Origin: Saccharopolyspora indica
GTDB taxonomy: Bacteria; Actinomycetota; Actinomycetes; Mycobacteriales; Pseudonocardiaceae
Direction of reading: 5' to 3'
Length of the DNA stretch: 64,000 nucleotides
Assembly: GCF_027853965.1 (NCBI RefSeq)
Contig: NZ_JAQGLB010000002.1
Location: 186,001-250,000 of the forward strand
Positions 33,030 through 45,344 of the stretch are shown in pieces. A model generated the notes under the pieces. That model did not search any database. It was not told where the DNA came from and saw only the letters and a program-made list of their open reading frames with translations. Both the position numbers and the translations under genes were made by a program. The first letter of the stretch is position 1. Each line of letters starts with the position of its first letter.

Positions 33030-34562
33030 ATGTCCGATCTTCGCGCCAGCACCGTTGCCGATGTCCTGCGTCGCAGCGCCGCACGGGTTCCGGACCGGGT
33101 CGCGCTCCGGTTCGTCGACGGCGCCGGGCGGGAGTCGGAGTGGACCTACGCCGAGCTCGACGACGCGGTCAGCCGCGCCGCAGGAGTGCTGCTGGCCGCG
33201 GGCGCGAGCAAGGGCGACCGGATCGCGGCCTACGGCAAGAACTCCGACGCCTACCTGATCGGGTTCCTCGCCTGCGCGCGGGCGGGGCTGGTGCACGTGC
33301 CGATCAACTACAACCTGACCTCCGGCGAACTCTCCTACCTGCTGGCGCAATCGGAGAGCCGCATCGCGCTGGTCGACCCCGCGCTGGTGGGCGAACTCGA
33401 CCGGGTCCGGGCCGGAACCCAGGTGCAGCGCGTGATCCCGCTGCGCGGCGACGAGGATTCGCTGCTGGCGCAATGCTCTGGAGGACCTGTTCCGGAACTC
33501 GACGTGGAGGTCTCCGACGACGACCTGGTGCAGCTGCTCTACACCTCGGGCACGACGTCGCTGCCCAAGGGCGCGATGATGACGCACCGCGCGCTGCTGC
33601 ACGAATACCTGTCCTGCCTGGCGGCGCTGGACTTCGCCGAGGACGACCGGCCGCTGCACGTGATGCCGCTGTACCACTCCGCGCAGATGCACGTGTTCCT
33701 GCTGCCGAACCTGATGATCGGGGCCACCAACCGGCTGCTGGAGGTGCTGGAACCGGGCGAGGTGCTGCGGCGGATCGAGGCCGAGCGGATCAGTTCGTTC
33801 TTCGCCGCGCCGACCGTCTGGGTCGCGCTGGCCAATCACGCCGATTTCGCCGAGCGCGACCTGGATTCGCTGCGCAAGGCCTACTACGGTGCCTCGATCA
33901 TGCCCGGTCCGGTGCTGCGGCGGCTGCGCGATCGGCTGCCCGGACTCGGCTTCTACAACTGCTTCGGGCAGTCCGAGATCGCGCCGCTGGCCACCGTGCT
34001 GCGACCCGAGGAGCACGACGAGCGGCCGGATTCGGCCGGGCGGCCGGTGCTGTTCGTGGAGGCCAAGGTCGTCGACGAGCAGGGCGCGGAGGTCGCGCCG
34101 GGGGAGTCGGGCGAGATCGTCTACCGGTCGCCGCAGCTGTGCACCGGGTACTGGAACAAGCCCGCGGAGACCGCCGAGGCCTTCCGCGGCGGCTGGTTCC
34201 ACTCCGGTGACCTGGTGCGCCGCGACGAGGCCGGGTACGTCTTCGTGGTGGACCGGATCAAGGACGTGATCAACACCGGTGGAGTGCTGGTCGCCTCCCG
34301 CGAGGTGGAGGACGTGCTCTACGCCCACCCGGCGGTGGCCGAGGTGGCGGTGGTCGCGGTGCCCGATCCGAAGTGGATCGAGCGGATCGCCGCGGTGGTG
34401 GTGGCCAAGGCCGAGGTGACCGAGGCGGAACTGGTCGCGCACGCCCGCGGGCAGCTGGCCGGGTTCAAGGTGCCCAAGGAGATCCACTTCCTCGACGACC
34501 TGCCGCGCAACAGCTCCGGCAAGCTCCTCAAACGCGTCCTCCGCGACCAGCTCGCCCATTGA
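33030..34562 (+). CDS. Fatty acid-CoA ligase (AMP-forming, FadD-like)
   Basis: This 510-residue adenylate-forming enzyme activates a carboxylic acid to its CoA thioester. The P-loop is LLYTSGTTSLPKGAMMTH, motif A5 is NCFGQSE, A7 is GWFHSGDL, and the catalytic lysine is in NSSGKLLKR near the C-terminus. The ATG at 33030 follows GGAGG. It belongs to the medium- or long-chain acyl-CoA synthetases; the natural acid is unknown. A family A palindrome follows the stop by 23 bases. Confidence 0.9.
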   Translation: MSDLRASTVADVLRRSAARVPDRVALRFVDGAGRESEWTYAELDDAVSRAAGVLLAAGASKGDRIAAYGKNSDAYLIGFLACARAGLVHVPINYNLTSGELSYLLAQSESRIALVDPALVGELDRVRAGTQVQRVIPLRGDEDSLLAQCSGGPVPELDVEVSDDDLVQLLYTSGTTSLPKGAMMTHRALLHEYLSCLAALDFAEDDRPLHVMPLYHSAQMHVFLLPNLMIGATNRLLEVLEPGEVLRRIEAERISSFFAAPTVWVALANHADFAERDLDSLRKAYYGASIMPGPVLRRLRDRLPGLGFYNCFGQSEIAPLATVLRPEEHDERPDSAGRPVLFVEAKVVDEQGAEVAPGESGEIVYRSPQLCTGYWNKPAETAEAFRGGWFHSGDLVRRDEAGYVFVVDRIKDVINTGGVLVASREVEDVLYAHPAVAEVAVVAVPDPKWIERIAAVVVAKAEVTEAELVAHARGQLAGFKVPKEIHFLDDLPRNSSGKLLKRVLRDQLAH

Positions 34563-34584
34563 GGTCCGTTTCCCCTGTTCAGTG

Positions 34585-34630
34585 CCCGTGAGTGGTTTGT
34601 GGGGCTATAGCACCCCAAAGCACTCACGGG
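34585..34630. repeat. Palindrome family A, copy 2
   Basis: Arms CCCGTGAGTG...GGGG and CCCC...CACTCACGGG flank a GCTAT-containing loop, with one mismatch and one bulge. About 20 bases upstream (TCCGTTTCC...GTTCAGTG) are also shared with copy 3 at 40617, so the repeated unit exceeds the hairpin. Confidence 0.8.
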
Positions 34631-34732
34631 TCACGACCAGCAGAAACGGAGCCGAGGAGGGCGAAATCGCCGCGCCCCGAGGTCTTGCCGCCGCGGTCTG
34701 CCGCCCGGTCGCCCGCGCGGGCGCGGGCTGTC

Positions 34733-34738
34733 GATAAT
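34733..34738 (+). promoter_or_regulatory. -10 element of a leaderless promoter
   Basis: GATAAT lies six bases before the GTG of the MetE-domain gene, putting the transcription start at or next to the start codon. There is no Shine-Dalgarno. Confidence 0.5.
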
Positions 34739-34744
34739 GGCGGG

Positions 34745-35773
34745 GTGACTGACGCAGCTTGGGGTCCGGGGATCGCCACCGCCATCGGGTCGATGCCCGG
34801 CACGGATCCGGTGGAGACCGCGCGCACCGTGGTCGGGGAGCTGCCCGACCTGGCGCCGTTCCCGGAACTGCCGGGCCGCGGCGTCGGCGCCGACGTCCTG
34901 GGCCGGACCGCCGGTCTGCTGGTGGACCTGGCGGTCGAAGTGGTGCCCTCCGGCTACCGGGTCGCGGGCCGCCCGGGCCGGGACCAGCAGCGCGCGGTCG
35001 ACCTGCTGCGCTGGGACCTGGACGCGGTGGAGCAGGCGGTCGCCGAGAAGGGCGCACCGCGCGCGGTGAAGGTGCAGGCAGCTGGCCCGTGGACGCTCGC
35101 GGCGGGCATCGAACTGCACCGGGGGCACCGGGTGCTCACCGACCACGGCGCGCTGCGCGACTTCACCGCGTCGCTGACCGAAGGGCTGCGCGAGCACGTG
35201 GCGCAGGTCGCCGCGCGGACCGGCTCCCGCGTTGTCGTGCAGCTCGACGAGCCGATGCTTCCCATGGTGCTGGCGGGCGCCCTGCCCACGCCGTCCGGCT
35301 ACGGCAAGGTCCCGGCCGTTCCAGCGCCCGAAGTGCAGAGCCTGCTCGGCGAAGTGATCGAAGAACTCGGCGCGGCAACGGATTCGCCGGTGATCGTGCA
35401 CTGCTGCGCCCGCCGCCCACCGGTAGCGCTGCTGCGCCGCGCGGGTGCGGGTGCGATCGCGCTGGACGCCACCGGGCTCGGCGACGTCACCGGTGAACTG
35501 GCCGACGAACTCGGCGAGGCGTGGGAAGAAGGAACCACGCTGTTCCTCGGCCTGGTCCCCAGCACCCAACCGGTGCAAGACGCGCTGCGCGCTTTCGCGC
35601 AGCCCGCGTTCGACCTCGCCTCCCGCCTCGGTTTCGCCCGCAAGGCCCTCGCCGAGCGCAGCGTCCCGACCCCGACCTGCGGCCTCGCCGGCGCGACCCC
35701 GGCGTGGTCCCGCCGCGCGATCAACCTCACCCGAGACCTGGCGAAGCTCTTCGCCGACGAAGCCGCGCAGTAG
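34745..35773 (+). CDS. MetE C-terminal-domain-like protein (Rv3015c type)
   Basis: This 342-residue TIM-barrel protein is related to the catalytic half of cobalamin-independent methionine synthase and the UROD/MetE-like superfamily. Supporting segments are IGSMPGTDPVE, VQLDEPMLPMVLAG and VIVHCCARRPPVALL, where His and Cys could be zinc ligands. It is far shorter than MetE and lacks the N-terminal barrel, so methionine synthase activity should not be assumed. The same kind of gene precedes ligA in M. tuberculosis. It starts at GTG 34745 and is probably leaderless. Confidence 0.8.
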   Translation: MTDAAWGPGIATAIGSMPGTDPVETARTVVGELPDLAPFPELPGRGVGADVLGRTAGLLVDLAVEVVPSGYRVAGRPGRDQQRAVDLLRWDLDAVEQAVAEKGAPRAVKVQAAGPWTLAAGIELHRGHRVLTDHGALRDFTASLTEGLREHVAQVAARTGSRVVVQLDEPMLPMVLAGALPTPSGYGKVPAVPAPEVQSLLGEVIEELGAATDSPVIVHCCARRPPVALLRRAGAGAIALDATGLGDVTGELADELGEAWEEGTTLFLGLVPSTQPVQDALRAFAQPAFDLASRLGFARKALAERSVPTPTCGLAGATPAWSRRAINLTRDLAKLFADEAAQ

Positions 35774-35806
35774 CGAAGCCGCAGAGCTGAGCCTGGTTGC
35801 GTTGAA

Positions 35807-35845
35807 GTCCTGCGCGGGGACGGCCGCACCGCCGCCGCGCAGGAC
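35807..35845 (+). terminator. Terminator hairpin after the MetE-domain gene
   Basis: Eleven-base perfect arms GTCCTGCGCGG (35807-35817) and CCGCGCAGGAC (35835-35845). The rest of the 236-bp gap to 36010 shows no gene. Confidence 0.65.
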
Positions 35846-36009
35846 GTCCTGCCGTCCCGGGTTCGACCATCGACTTGATCCGAGTGGCGCAATTGACGTC
35901 ACCGGGTGGAGTCCTCTGTGGACTTCGGTGGGTGATCGGTGGGCAGGAGTTGCTGAGTCTTTTTCCGATTCGGCGGTGAGGGCCTTCGTACGCTGGTAGG
36001 AAGGGGGTC

Positions 36010-37017
36010 GTGGGCAGCTACTGCGTCAGCGAGATCGAGCGCGCCGGGTGGGTTCGGCGCAGCATCATCCAGGAAGCGGCGTGCCTTACTTTCGTGCGCG
36101 GTGGCAATCTCGACCAGGTGGCCGAGGCGTTCGGGGCGATCGTCGCGTGCGATCGGGAGCTCGACGTCGACGAGTTCTGCGAGGAGGCCTTCGCCAACCA
36201 GGAGAAGCACCCGATGATCGCGCTCAAGCAGCTCGGCGACTGGGTGCTGGTCGTCGAGGACGGCGGTCACCAGGGACGGCGGCCCGAGGTGCTGCGGCGA
36301 GCCGCGGAGACCGAGGCCGTCTCGGCGTTCTGGGACGGCAGCGGCCTGACCCGCTTCTCGCACGCCGTCCACGGGCAGGTGAGCACCGCGTTCGAGGCGG
36401 TGCTGCCGGAGATCCGGGAGGGCACCGATCCCGACGCGCTGGAACAGCTGCGCGCTGATCTGCCCTGGTCTCAGGCCGATCCGGTGGCGCTGGTGCTGGC
36501 GCTGGCCGGGCGGATCACCGGGTTGCCGCCGAGCCCCGGCTGGCTGGCCGGACGGCTCCGCACCTTCCCCGTTGCACCGTGGCCGGACGACCTGGTCGCG
36601 GTGCCCGATCCGCTGGAGCACGTCGCCGGGTACCCGGTGGAGCTGATCTCCGCGCTGCGCTCGGCCGGCGACCGGCCGCTGCGGCAGGCCGCGGCAGCCG
36701 TCGCCCGGCAGGTGATCGTGACCGCCGACTGCGTCGACCACCCCGTGCTGCGCCGCACCGCGTGCTCCTTGAGCACCGGAGCCCCGGTCGACCACGGCGA
36801 GCTCACCGCCGCGGTGCGGGAGCTGTCCTGGCAGAGCGTCCGCAGCCGGCCGTGCAGCAAGATCCGCGCGCACCTGCGGGCCGCGGAGGCGGTGCGGCTG
36901 GCCACCCACGGTGACCCGCTGACCGCGCTGACCGGGGTGCTGGGCGCGGCGCGGCAGGTGCGCGGCCTGGAGATCGGCGAGCTGGCGGGCATCGTCGCCG
37001 CCGAGCTGGCGGGGTGA
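36010..37017 (+). CDS. Conserved hypothetical protein, DUF6461-like
   Basis: This soluble 335-residue protein has an N-terminal 140 residues reminiscent of DUF6461: a LTFVRGGNLDQVAEAFG start and WVLVVEDGG in the middle, a fold frequent in actinobacteria with no known reaction. The C-terminal half is helical and alanine/arginine-rich with no motif I recognise. It starts at GTG 36010 after a GGAAGGGGG run. No signal peptide or membrane helix is present. The family name is tentative. Confidence 0.6.
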   Translation: MGSYCVSEIERAGWVRRSIIQEAACLTFVRGGNLDQVAEAFGAIVACDRELDVDEFCEEAFANQEKHPMIALKQLGDWVLVVEDGGHQGRRPEVLRRAAETEAVSAFWDGSGLTRFSHAVHGQVSTAFEAVLPEIREGTDPDALEQLRADLPWSQADPVALVLALAGRITGLPPSPGWLAGRLRTFPVAPWPDDLVAVPDPLEHVAGYPVELISALRSAGDRPLRQAAAAVARQVIVTADCVDHPVLRRTACSLSTGAPVDHGELTAAVRELSWQSVRSRPCSKIRAHLRAAEAVRLATHGDPLTALTGVLGAARQVRGLEIGELAGIVAAELAG

Positions 37018-37059
37018 GTCCGCCCGTTCGCCCGCGGGCCGGACGGCGCGACCGGCACA

Positions 37060-37746
37060 ATGGGGAGCATGTTCAGGTTCCGCCGCCGCCGTGCCGCTGA
37101 AGAGACCGCAGCCGAACCGGTCGACGTGCCCGCCGAGGCGGCCGCTCGCGCCGAGGTGTTCTGGCAGCGGTGGGACGACCTGCTGCCCGAGCTCGCCTCC
37201 GCGCTCGGCGACAGCGAGCCGCAGCGCGTCGAGAACCTGGTGGCCGACATGGTCGCCTCGGTGCACCCGAACCTGACCTTCGCCATCGAGCACGGCGAGA
37301 AGGCCGTGTACGCGCTGGTGCTCAGCGGCCAGGCCGACCCCGAGCTGCGGCCCTACACCGATGCCTGGATCGCCGCGGCCCCGCAGCAGGACACGCTGTG
37401 GGAGTACCACGACTCGGTGCCGCCGGTGCCGGACCCCACCGAGGTCACGGTGAACCTCCGCGGCGAGAAGTACCCGCTCGGCGAGGTGCGGGTGGCCGCG
37501 CAGGTCGACGAGGCCGAAGGCGTGGTCGACGTGGCCGTCTACCACCCCGGGTTCGGGGCCCTGGAGGACAAGGCGCGGCAGGCGCTGACCTTCCTGCCGC
37601 TGGACGCGACCCTCGGCGAGCGCCTGGCGGCCGACCGCCTGGGCCGGGTGGAGACCGCGGAGCGGGAACCGGAAGGCGCGATCGGCCTGCTGGAACTCCG
37701 CGAACTGGTCCGCGACCTGGACCGCACCACCACCCAGGAGCCCTGA
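37060..37746 (+). CDS. Conserved hypothetical protein
   Basis: This acidic 228-residue protein has a basic N-terminus (FRFRRRRAAEE). I do not recognise the family. A tryptophan-bearing helix pair (VFWQRWDDLLPELASAL) and the alternating strand pattern in PTEVTVNLRGEKYPL suggest a small alpha/beta fold. The start could be ATG 37060 or 37069; neither has a well-spaced SD. It lies 42 bp after the preceding gene and is followed by the 60-bp palindrome D. Confidence 0.6.
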   Translation: MGSMFRFRRRRAAEETAAEPVDVPAEAAARAEVFWQRWDDLLPELASALGDSEPQRVENLVADMVASVHPNLTFAIEHGEKAVYALVLSGQADPELRPYTDAWIAAAPQQDTLWEYHDSVPPVPDPTEVTVNLRGEKYPLGEVRVAAQVDEAEGVVDVAVYHPGFGALEDKARQALTFLPLDATLGERLAADRLGRVETAEREPEGAIGLLELRELVRDLDRTTTQEP

Positions 37747-37761
37747 CCGCTCCGGGGCGGT

Positions 37762-37821
37762 GTCAATTTCGTGCGAAATTGACCGTCACCCGGGTGAACG
37801 TCAATTTCGCACGAAATTGAC
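37762..37821. repeat. 60-bp compound palindrome D upstream of ligA
   Basis: Two copies of GTCAATTTCG-2 bases-CGAAATTGAC (37762-37783 and 37800-37821) flank TCACCCGGGTGA (37786-37797). The whole stretch is itself a near-perfect palindrome, with only two positions breaking symmetry. It is AT-rich in an otherwise GC-rich region and ends 57 bp before the ligA -10. Confidence 0.75.
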
Positions 37822-37878
37822 CGCTTCTCCTGCCCTGCGGTCGGCGAGGCGATGCGTGCCGTTGTCGGGGACGCTCGC

Positions 37879-40068
<2,190 letters not shown>

Positions 40069-40105
40069 CCGGCCGCTGTCGGTGGGCGTGGGCAGGATCG
40101 GCGGC

Positions 40106-40594
40106 ATGACGACAATCCGAGTGGCCCGGCCGGAGGAGTACGCGGCGATCGGCGAGATCGCCGTCCGGGCCTACACCGAGGCGGCCGCCCTGCCCACCGA
40201 CGTCGACTACGCATCGGTGCTGCGCAACGCGGCGGACCGCGCGGAGAAGGCCGAGCTGCTGGTCGCCCTGACCGGCGACGAGCCGCTCGGCACGGTCACC
40301 GTGGTCCGCCCCGGCACCGCCTACGCGGAGGTGTCGCGGCCCGGTGAGCTGGAGTTCCGCATGCTGGCGGTGACGCCGCAAGCGATGGGCAACGGCGTCG
40401 GCCGGGCACTGGTCCGGGCGGTGATCGACCGGGCCCGCGAGCAGGGCCTGGAACGCGTGGTGCTCTGCGTGAAGGACACCTCGACCTCCGCGCAGCGCCT
40501 CTACCGGAGCCTCGGCTTCGAGCGCTGCCCGGACCGCGACTGGAAGCCGGTCCCGGACGTCAGCCTGCTGGCCTTCGCGCTGGAGCTTCTGTAG
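40106..40594 (+). CDS. GNAT-family N-acetyltransferase
   Basis: This 162-residue acetyl-CoA-dependent transferase has core motif A MLAVTPQAMGNGVGRALVRAV and motif B AQRLYRSLGFERCP. The acceptor is unknown. It begins at ATG 40106, 37 bp after ligA, and may be co-transcribed with it; a family A palindrome ends the unit. Confidence 0.87.
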   Translation: MTTIRVARPEEYAAIGEIAVRAYTEAAALPTDVDYASVLRNAADRAEKAELLVALTGDEPLGTVTVVRPGTAYAEVSRPGELEFRMLAVTPQAMGNGVGRALVRAVIDRAREQGLERVVLCVKDTSTSAQRLYRSLGFERCPDRDWKPVPDVSLLAFALELL

Positions 40595-40616
40595 TTCCGT
40601 TTCCGCAGTTCAGTGC

Positions 40617-40660
40617 CCGTGAGTGTTTTGTGGGGCTATAACACCACAAAACACTCACGG
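40617..40660. repeat. Palindrome family A, copy 3
   Basis: Perfect 17-bp arms CCGTGAGTGTTTTGTGG (40617-40633) and its complement (40644-40660), loop containing GGCTATA. It lies 22 bases after the GNAT stop and upstream of the convergent ACT gene stop. Confidence 0.8.
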
Positions 40661-40725
40661 CCCACGCGCTGCTGAACCGTGCCCACTGCCGAAGGAGCGC
40701 GCGGCGCCACCGCGCGGCGACGGGA

Positions 40726-41379
40726 TCAGCCGTCGAGGACGACGGAGACGATTCCTGCGAGGTGGGCGAGGCGGGCGAGTTCCGCGGCGCGGAACATCGG
40801 GCCGCCGGGGCGGCCTGCCAGCAGGACGCGGTCGGGCTTGCCGATGGGCGTCGCGGCCAGCTCGGTGCCCAGTTCCTGCCAGGTCTGGGGGACCCAGGTG
40901 TCGTCGCCGTCGAGGATCGCCGCGCGCGGCAGCGGCAGCCACGGCAGCTCCAGGTAGCCCTCCTGCGGGGCCGAGGTGCTCGCCGCCAGCTGCTCCGCGC
41001 CGCCCGAGCGGTGCCCGAAGACGATCGCCCAGCCGGAGCGGATGATCTTGGGGACGCCCTCGGCGAAGATCTGCAGACCGCGGCCGGGCTCGGCGGCGAT
41101 CTCCTCGACCAGTTCGAGCTCGCGGTGGGTGTCCAGCACGCCCGCGTAGGGGCGGACCGCGTCGACGGTGACGCCTTCGACGGATTCGGCCGCGGTGATC
41201 AGCACGTCCGGCAGGCGCCCGGAGGGCAGCTCCACCACCAGGTCGTCGATCGCCACGCCGCCGACCCGCTCGACGACGTCGACGCTGAGGATGTCCGCAC
41301 CGATCTCGCCGAGCGCGCTCGCCACCGAGCCGAGATTGCCCGGCCGGTCCGGAATCTGCACCCGGATGAGGAAGGACAC
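40726..41379 (-). CDS. ACT-domain amino-acid-binding protein (Rv3013 type)
   Basis: This 217-residue protein has an ACT domain at the N-terminus ([21 protein letters not shown], then [11 protein letters not shown]) and a second alpha/beta region. ACT domains sense amino acids. The GTG at 41379 follows GGAGG at an 11-base gap. M. tuberculosis has the same gene between ligA and gatC in the same relative orientation. Position next to the amidotransferase operon suggests, without proof, a link to Gln/Asn charging or amino-acid status. Confidence 0.82.
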   Translation of the reverse strand: MSFLIRVQIPDRPGNLGSVASALGEIGADILSVDVVERVGGVAIDDLVVELPSGRLPDVLITAAESVEGVTVDAVRPYAGVLDTHRELELVEEIAAEPGRGLQIFAEGVPKIIRSGWAIVFGHRSGGAEQLAASTSAPQEGYLELPWLPLPRAAILDGDDTWVPQTWQELGTELAATPIGKPDRVLLAGRPGGPMFRAAELARLAHLAGIVSVVLDG

Positions 41380-41460
41380 CGGACTCAACGCCTCCAGTTT
41401 CGTGCGCGACACCTCGCCGGTCGCGCTGCTCCTAGGCGCACGAGGCCGCACTCCAGCGGC

Positions 41461-41639
41461 TCCTCGTACGAGGAACTGGCCCTGAAATTGTGGCAGACGC
41501 GGGTGACTAGCGGTGTCACCGCCGTCCACGCAGTGGAACGATCGACGGTTCCCGAAGGTTCCCGCGGGCGATGTCCTGTGCGACATGTCGCGTACGCGAA
41601 CAACCCCAGGACATGTCGTGGTGGCCTGGTCAATAGACT
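41461..41639. promoter_or_regulatory. Divergent ACT/gatC promoter region rich in palindromes
   Basis: This 303-bp intergenic region (41380-41682) holds no gene. It contains perfect palindromes TCCTCGTACGAGGA (41461-41474), CGACATGTCG (41581-41590) and TCGCGTACGCGA (41588-41599), plus a second GACATGTC (41610-41617). TAGACT at 41634-41639 is a plausible gatC -10. The GACATGTC pair (28 bp apart) looks like a protein-binding array; I do not recognise the regulator. Confidence 0.5.
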
Positions 41640-41682
41640 GAGCGGTACCCGTGAAACCGGACATGACCAGGGAGCCTTCGCA

Positions 41683-41981
41683 GTGTCCAAGATCTCCCGC
41701 GACGAGGTCGCGCACCTCGCCGGCCTGGCGCGGCTGGCCGTCACCGAGGCCGAGCTCGACACCTTCGCCGGCCAGCTGGACCAGATCCTCGATGCGGTGG
41801 CCGAGGTGGGCGAGGTCGCTGCGGACGACATCCCGCCGACGTCCCACGCCGTGCCGGTGACCAACGTCTTCCGCGAGGACGAGGTGCGGCCGGGCTTGAC
41901 GCGCGAGCAGGCGCTCGCTGCCGCGCCCGCCGCTGAAGACGACCGGTTCCGCGTGCCGCGGATTCTCACCGAGGAGGCCTG

Positions 41982-41982
<1 letters not shown>
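41683..41982 (+). CDS. gatC: Aspartyl/glutamyl-tRNA amidotransferase subunit C
   Basis: This 99-residue scaffold subunit of GatCAB wraps the A and B subunits. The N-terminus [18 protein letters not shown] and the DIPPTSHAV segment are standard for GatC. The start is GTG 41683 with AGGGAG upstream. Its stop overlaps the gatA ATG (TGATG), so the stoichiometric partner is coupled. Confidence 0.95.
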
Positions 41983-43486
<1,504 letters not shown>

Positions 43487-43490
<4 letters not shown>

Positions 43491-43684
43491 ACCCGAAGTT
43501 GAAGGCGGCGTTCCAGCTGGCCTCGGTGCTGTCCGCGGCGTTCGGCCTGCGGGCGAGCATCCGCGCGGCGCGGGAGAAGAAGGACAAGCTGGAGCTGGCG
43601 GACGCGATCATCACCGCGGCCGGGCTGATCACCGGCACCGCGCTGGCGGTGCGCGCGCTGCGCAAGGAGGAGGACGAGAAGTGA
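43487..43684 (+). CDS. Small single-pass membrane protein inside the gat operon
   Basis: This 65-residue protein lies between gatA and gatB and overlaps both: ATGA with the gatA stop and GTGA with the gatB start. It has a helix [14 protein letters not shown], a charged middle ([11 protein letters not shown]) and a hydrophobic segment [15 protein letters not shown], ending [10 protein letters not shown]. The overlaps at both ends argue it is real and co-translated with the amidotransferase. M. tuberculosis instead has pfkA between gatA and gatB. I do not recognise a family. Confidence 0.8.
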
Positions 43685-45186
43685 CCTCCGTCGCCGAGAT
43701 CATGGACTACGACGAGGTCCTGGCCCGGTTCGACCCGGTGCTCGGCCTCGAGGTGCACGTCGAGCTGTCCACGAACACGAAGATGTTCTGCGGCTGCGCC
43801 AACGCTTTCGGCGCGGAGCCGAACTCGCAGGTCTGCCCGGTGTGCCTGGGCCTGCCGGGTGCGCTGCCGGTGGTCAACGCCAAGGCCGTGGAGGCCGCGA
43901 TCCGGATCGGTCTGGCGCTGAACTGCCAGGTCGCGGAGTGGTGCCGGTTCGCCCGGAAGAACTACTTCTACCCGGACATGCCGAAGAACTTCCAGACCTC
44001 GCAGTACGACGAGCCGATCGTGCACGACGGTTACCTCGACGTGGTGCTGGACGACGGCGAGACGTTCCGGGTCGACATCGAGCGCGCGCACATGGAGGAG
44101 GACACCGGCAAGTCGCTGCACGTGGGCGGCAGCACCGGTCGCATCCACGGCGCGGTCCACTCGCTGCTGGACTACAACCGCGCCGGCGTGCCGCTGATCG
44201 AGATCGTCACCAAGCCGATCACCGGTGCCGGTGAGCGCGCTCCCGAGGTCGCCCGCGCCTACGTCACCGCGCTGCGGGACCTGCTGCGCGCGCTGGACGT
44301 CTCGGACGTGCGGATGGATCAGGGCTCGCTGCGCTGCGACGCGAACGTGTCGCTGATGCCGAAGGGCAGCACGGAGTTCGGCACCCGCACCGAGACGAAG
44401 AACGTCAACTCGCTGCGCAGCGTGGAGCGCGCGGTGCGCTTCGAGATGCAGCGGCACGGCGCGGTGCTGGCCTCCGGCGGCTCGATCCTGCAGGAGACCC
44501 GGCACTTCGACGAGTCCACCGGCTCCACCTCGGCGGGCCGCCGCAAGGAGACCTCCGAGGACTACCGCTACTTCCCGGAGCCGGACCTGGTGCCGATCGC
44601 GCCGTCCCGCGAGTGGGTCGAGGAGCTGTCCAAGACCCTGCCGGAGCTGCCGTGGGAGCGCCGCAAGCGCGCCAAGGAGCAGTGGGGCCTGTCCGACGAG
44701 GAGCTGCGCGACCTGGTCAACGCCGGTGCGCTGGAGCTGATCGCCGAGACGGTGGAAGCCGGGGCGCAGCCGGGCGACGCCCGTTCCTGGTGGGTCTCCT
44801 ACCTCGCGCAGCAGGCCAACACCCGCGGTGTTGAGCTGGCGGACCTGGACATCACCCCGAAGCAGGTGGCCCGGGTGATCGCCCTGGTCGCCGACGGCAA
44901 GCTGACCAACAAGCTGGCCCGCCAGGTCGTCGACGGCGTCCTGGCAGGCGAGGGCGAGCCGGACGAGGTCGTGGCCGCCCGCGGCCTGGAGGTCGTCTCC
45001 GACGACTCGGCTCTGCAGAAGGCGATCGACGAAGCCCTGGCCTCCCAGCCGGACGTGGCGGACAAGATCCGCGGCGGCAAGGTCCAGGCGGCGGGCGCGA
45101 TCGTCGGCGCGGTCATGAAGGCCACCAAGGGCCAGGCCGACGCCAAGCGGGTCCGCGAACTCGTCCTGGCGGCCTGCGGCCAGTAG
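43681..45186 (+). CDS. gatB: Aspartyl/glutamyl-tRNA amidotransferase subunit B
   Basis: This 501-residue subunit binds the misacylated tRNA and performs phosphorylation and amidation. Supporting segments are [32 protein letters not shown] and [14 protein letters not shown], and the C-terminal YqeY-like tail domain is present. The GTG at 43681 overlaps the upstream small-protein stop. Two family B palindromes follow the gene. Confidence 0.97.
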   Translation: MTSVAEIMDYDEVLARFDPVLGLEVHVELSTNTKMFCGCANAFGAEPNSQVCPVCLGLPGALPVVNAKAVEAAIRIGLALNCQVAEWCRFARKNYFYPDMPKNFQTSQYDEPIVHDGYLDVVLDDGETFRVDIERAHMEEDTGKSLHVGGSTGRIHGAVHSLLDYNRAGVPLIEIVTKPITGAGERAPEVARAYVTALRDLLRALDVSDVRMDQGSLRCDANVSLMPKGSTEFGTRTETKNVNSLRSVERAVRFEMQRHGAVLASGGSILQETRHFDESTGSTSAGRRKETSEDYRYFPEPDLVPIAPSREWVEELSKTLPELPWERRKRAKEQWGLSDEELRDLVNAGALELIAETVEAGAQPGDARSWWVSYLAQQANTRGVELADLDITPKQVARVIALVADGKLTNKLARQVVDGVLAGEGEPDEVVAARGLEVVSDDSALQKAIDEALASQPDVADKIRGGKVQAAGAIVGAVMKATKGQADAKRVRELVLAACGQ

Positions 45187-45197
45187 TTCTCCCGCGT

Positions 45198-45240
45198 GAA
45201 GGGCACCTTTCGCCAAGTATGTTGGCGAAAGGTGCCCTTC
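45198..45240. repeat. Palindrome family B, copy 1
   Basis: Perfect 19-bp arms GAAGGGCACCTTTCGCCAA and complement flank GTATG. It lies 12 bases after the gatB stop. Together with copy 2 it fills the gap between two convergent genes. Confidence 0.85.
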
Positions 45241-45291
45241 GTGCTTCTCACCGAAGCCGCCAACCGGGAGCTCATCACCCGATCGGTTTGA

Positions 45292-45340
45292 GGTGAAGGG
45301 CACCTTTTAGCAAGTTACTTGCTAAAAGGTGCCCTTCACC
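45292..45340. repeat. Palindrome family B, copy 2
   Basis: A perfect 24-bp inverted repeat with a single central base; the arm begins GGTGAAGGGCACCTTTTAGC. It ends five bases before the convergent monooxygenase stop. As RNA it would be an extremely stable hairpin on either strand. Confidence 0.85.
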
Positions 45341-45344
45341 GGGG

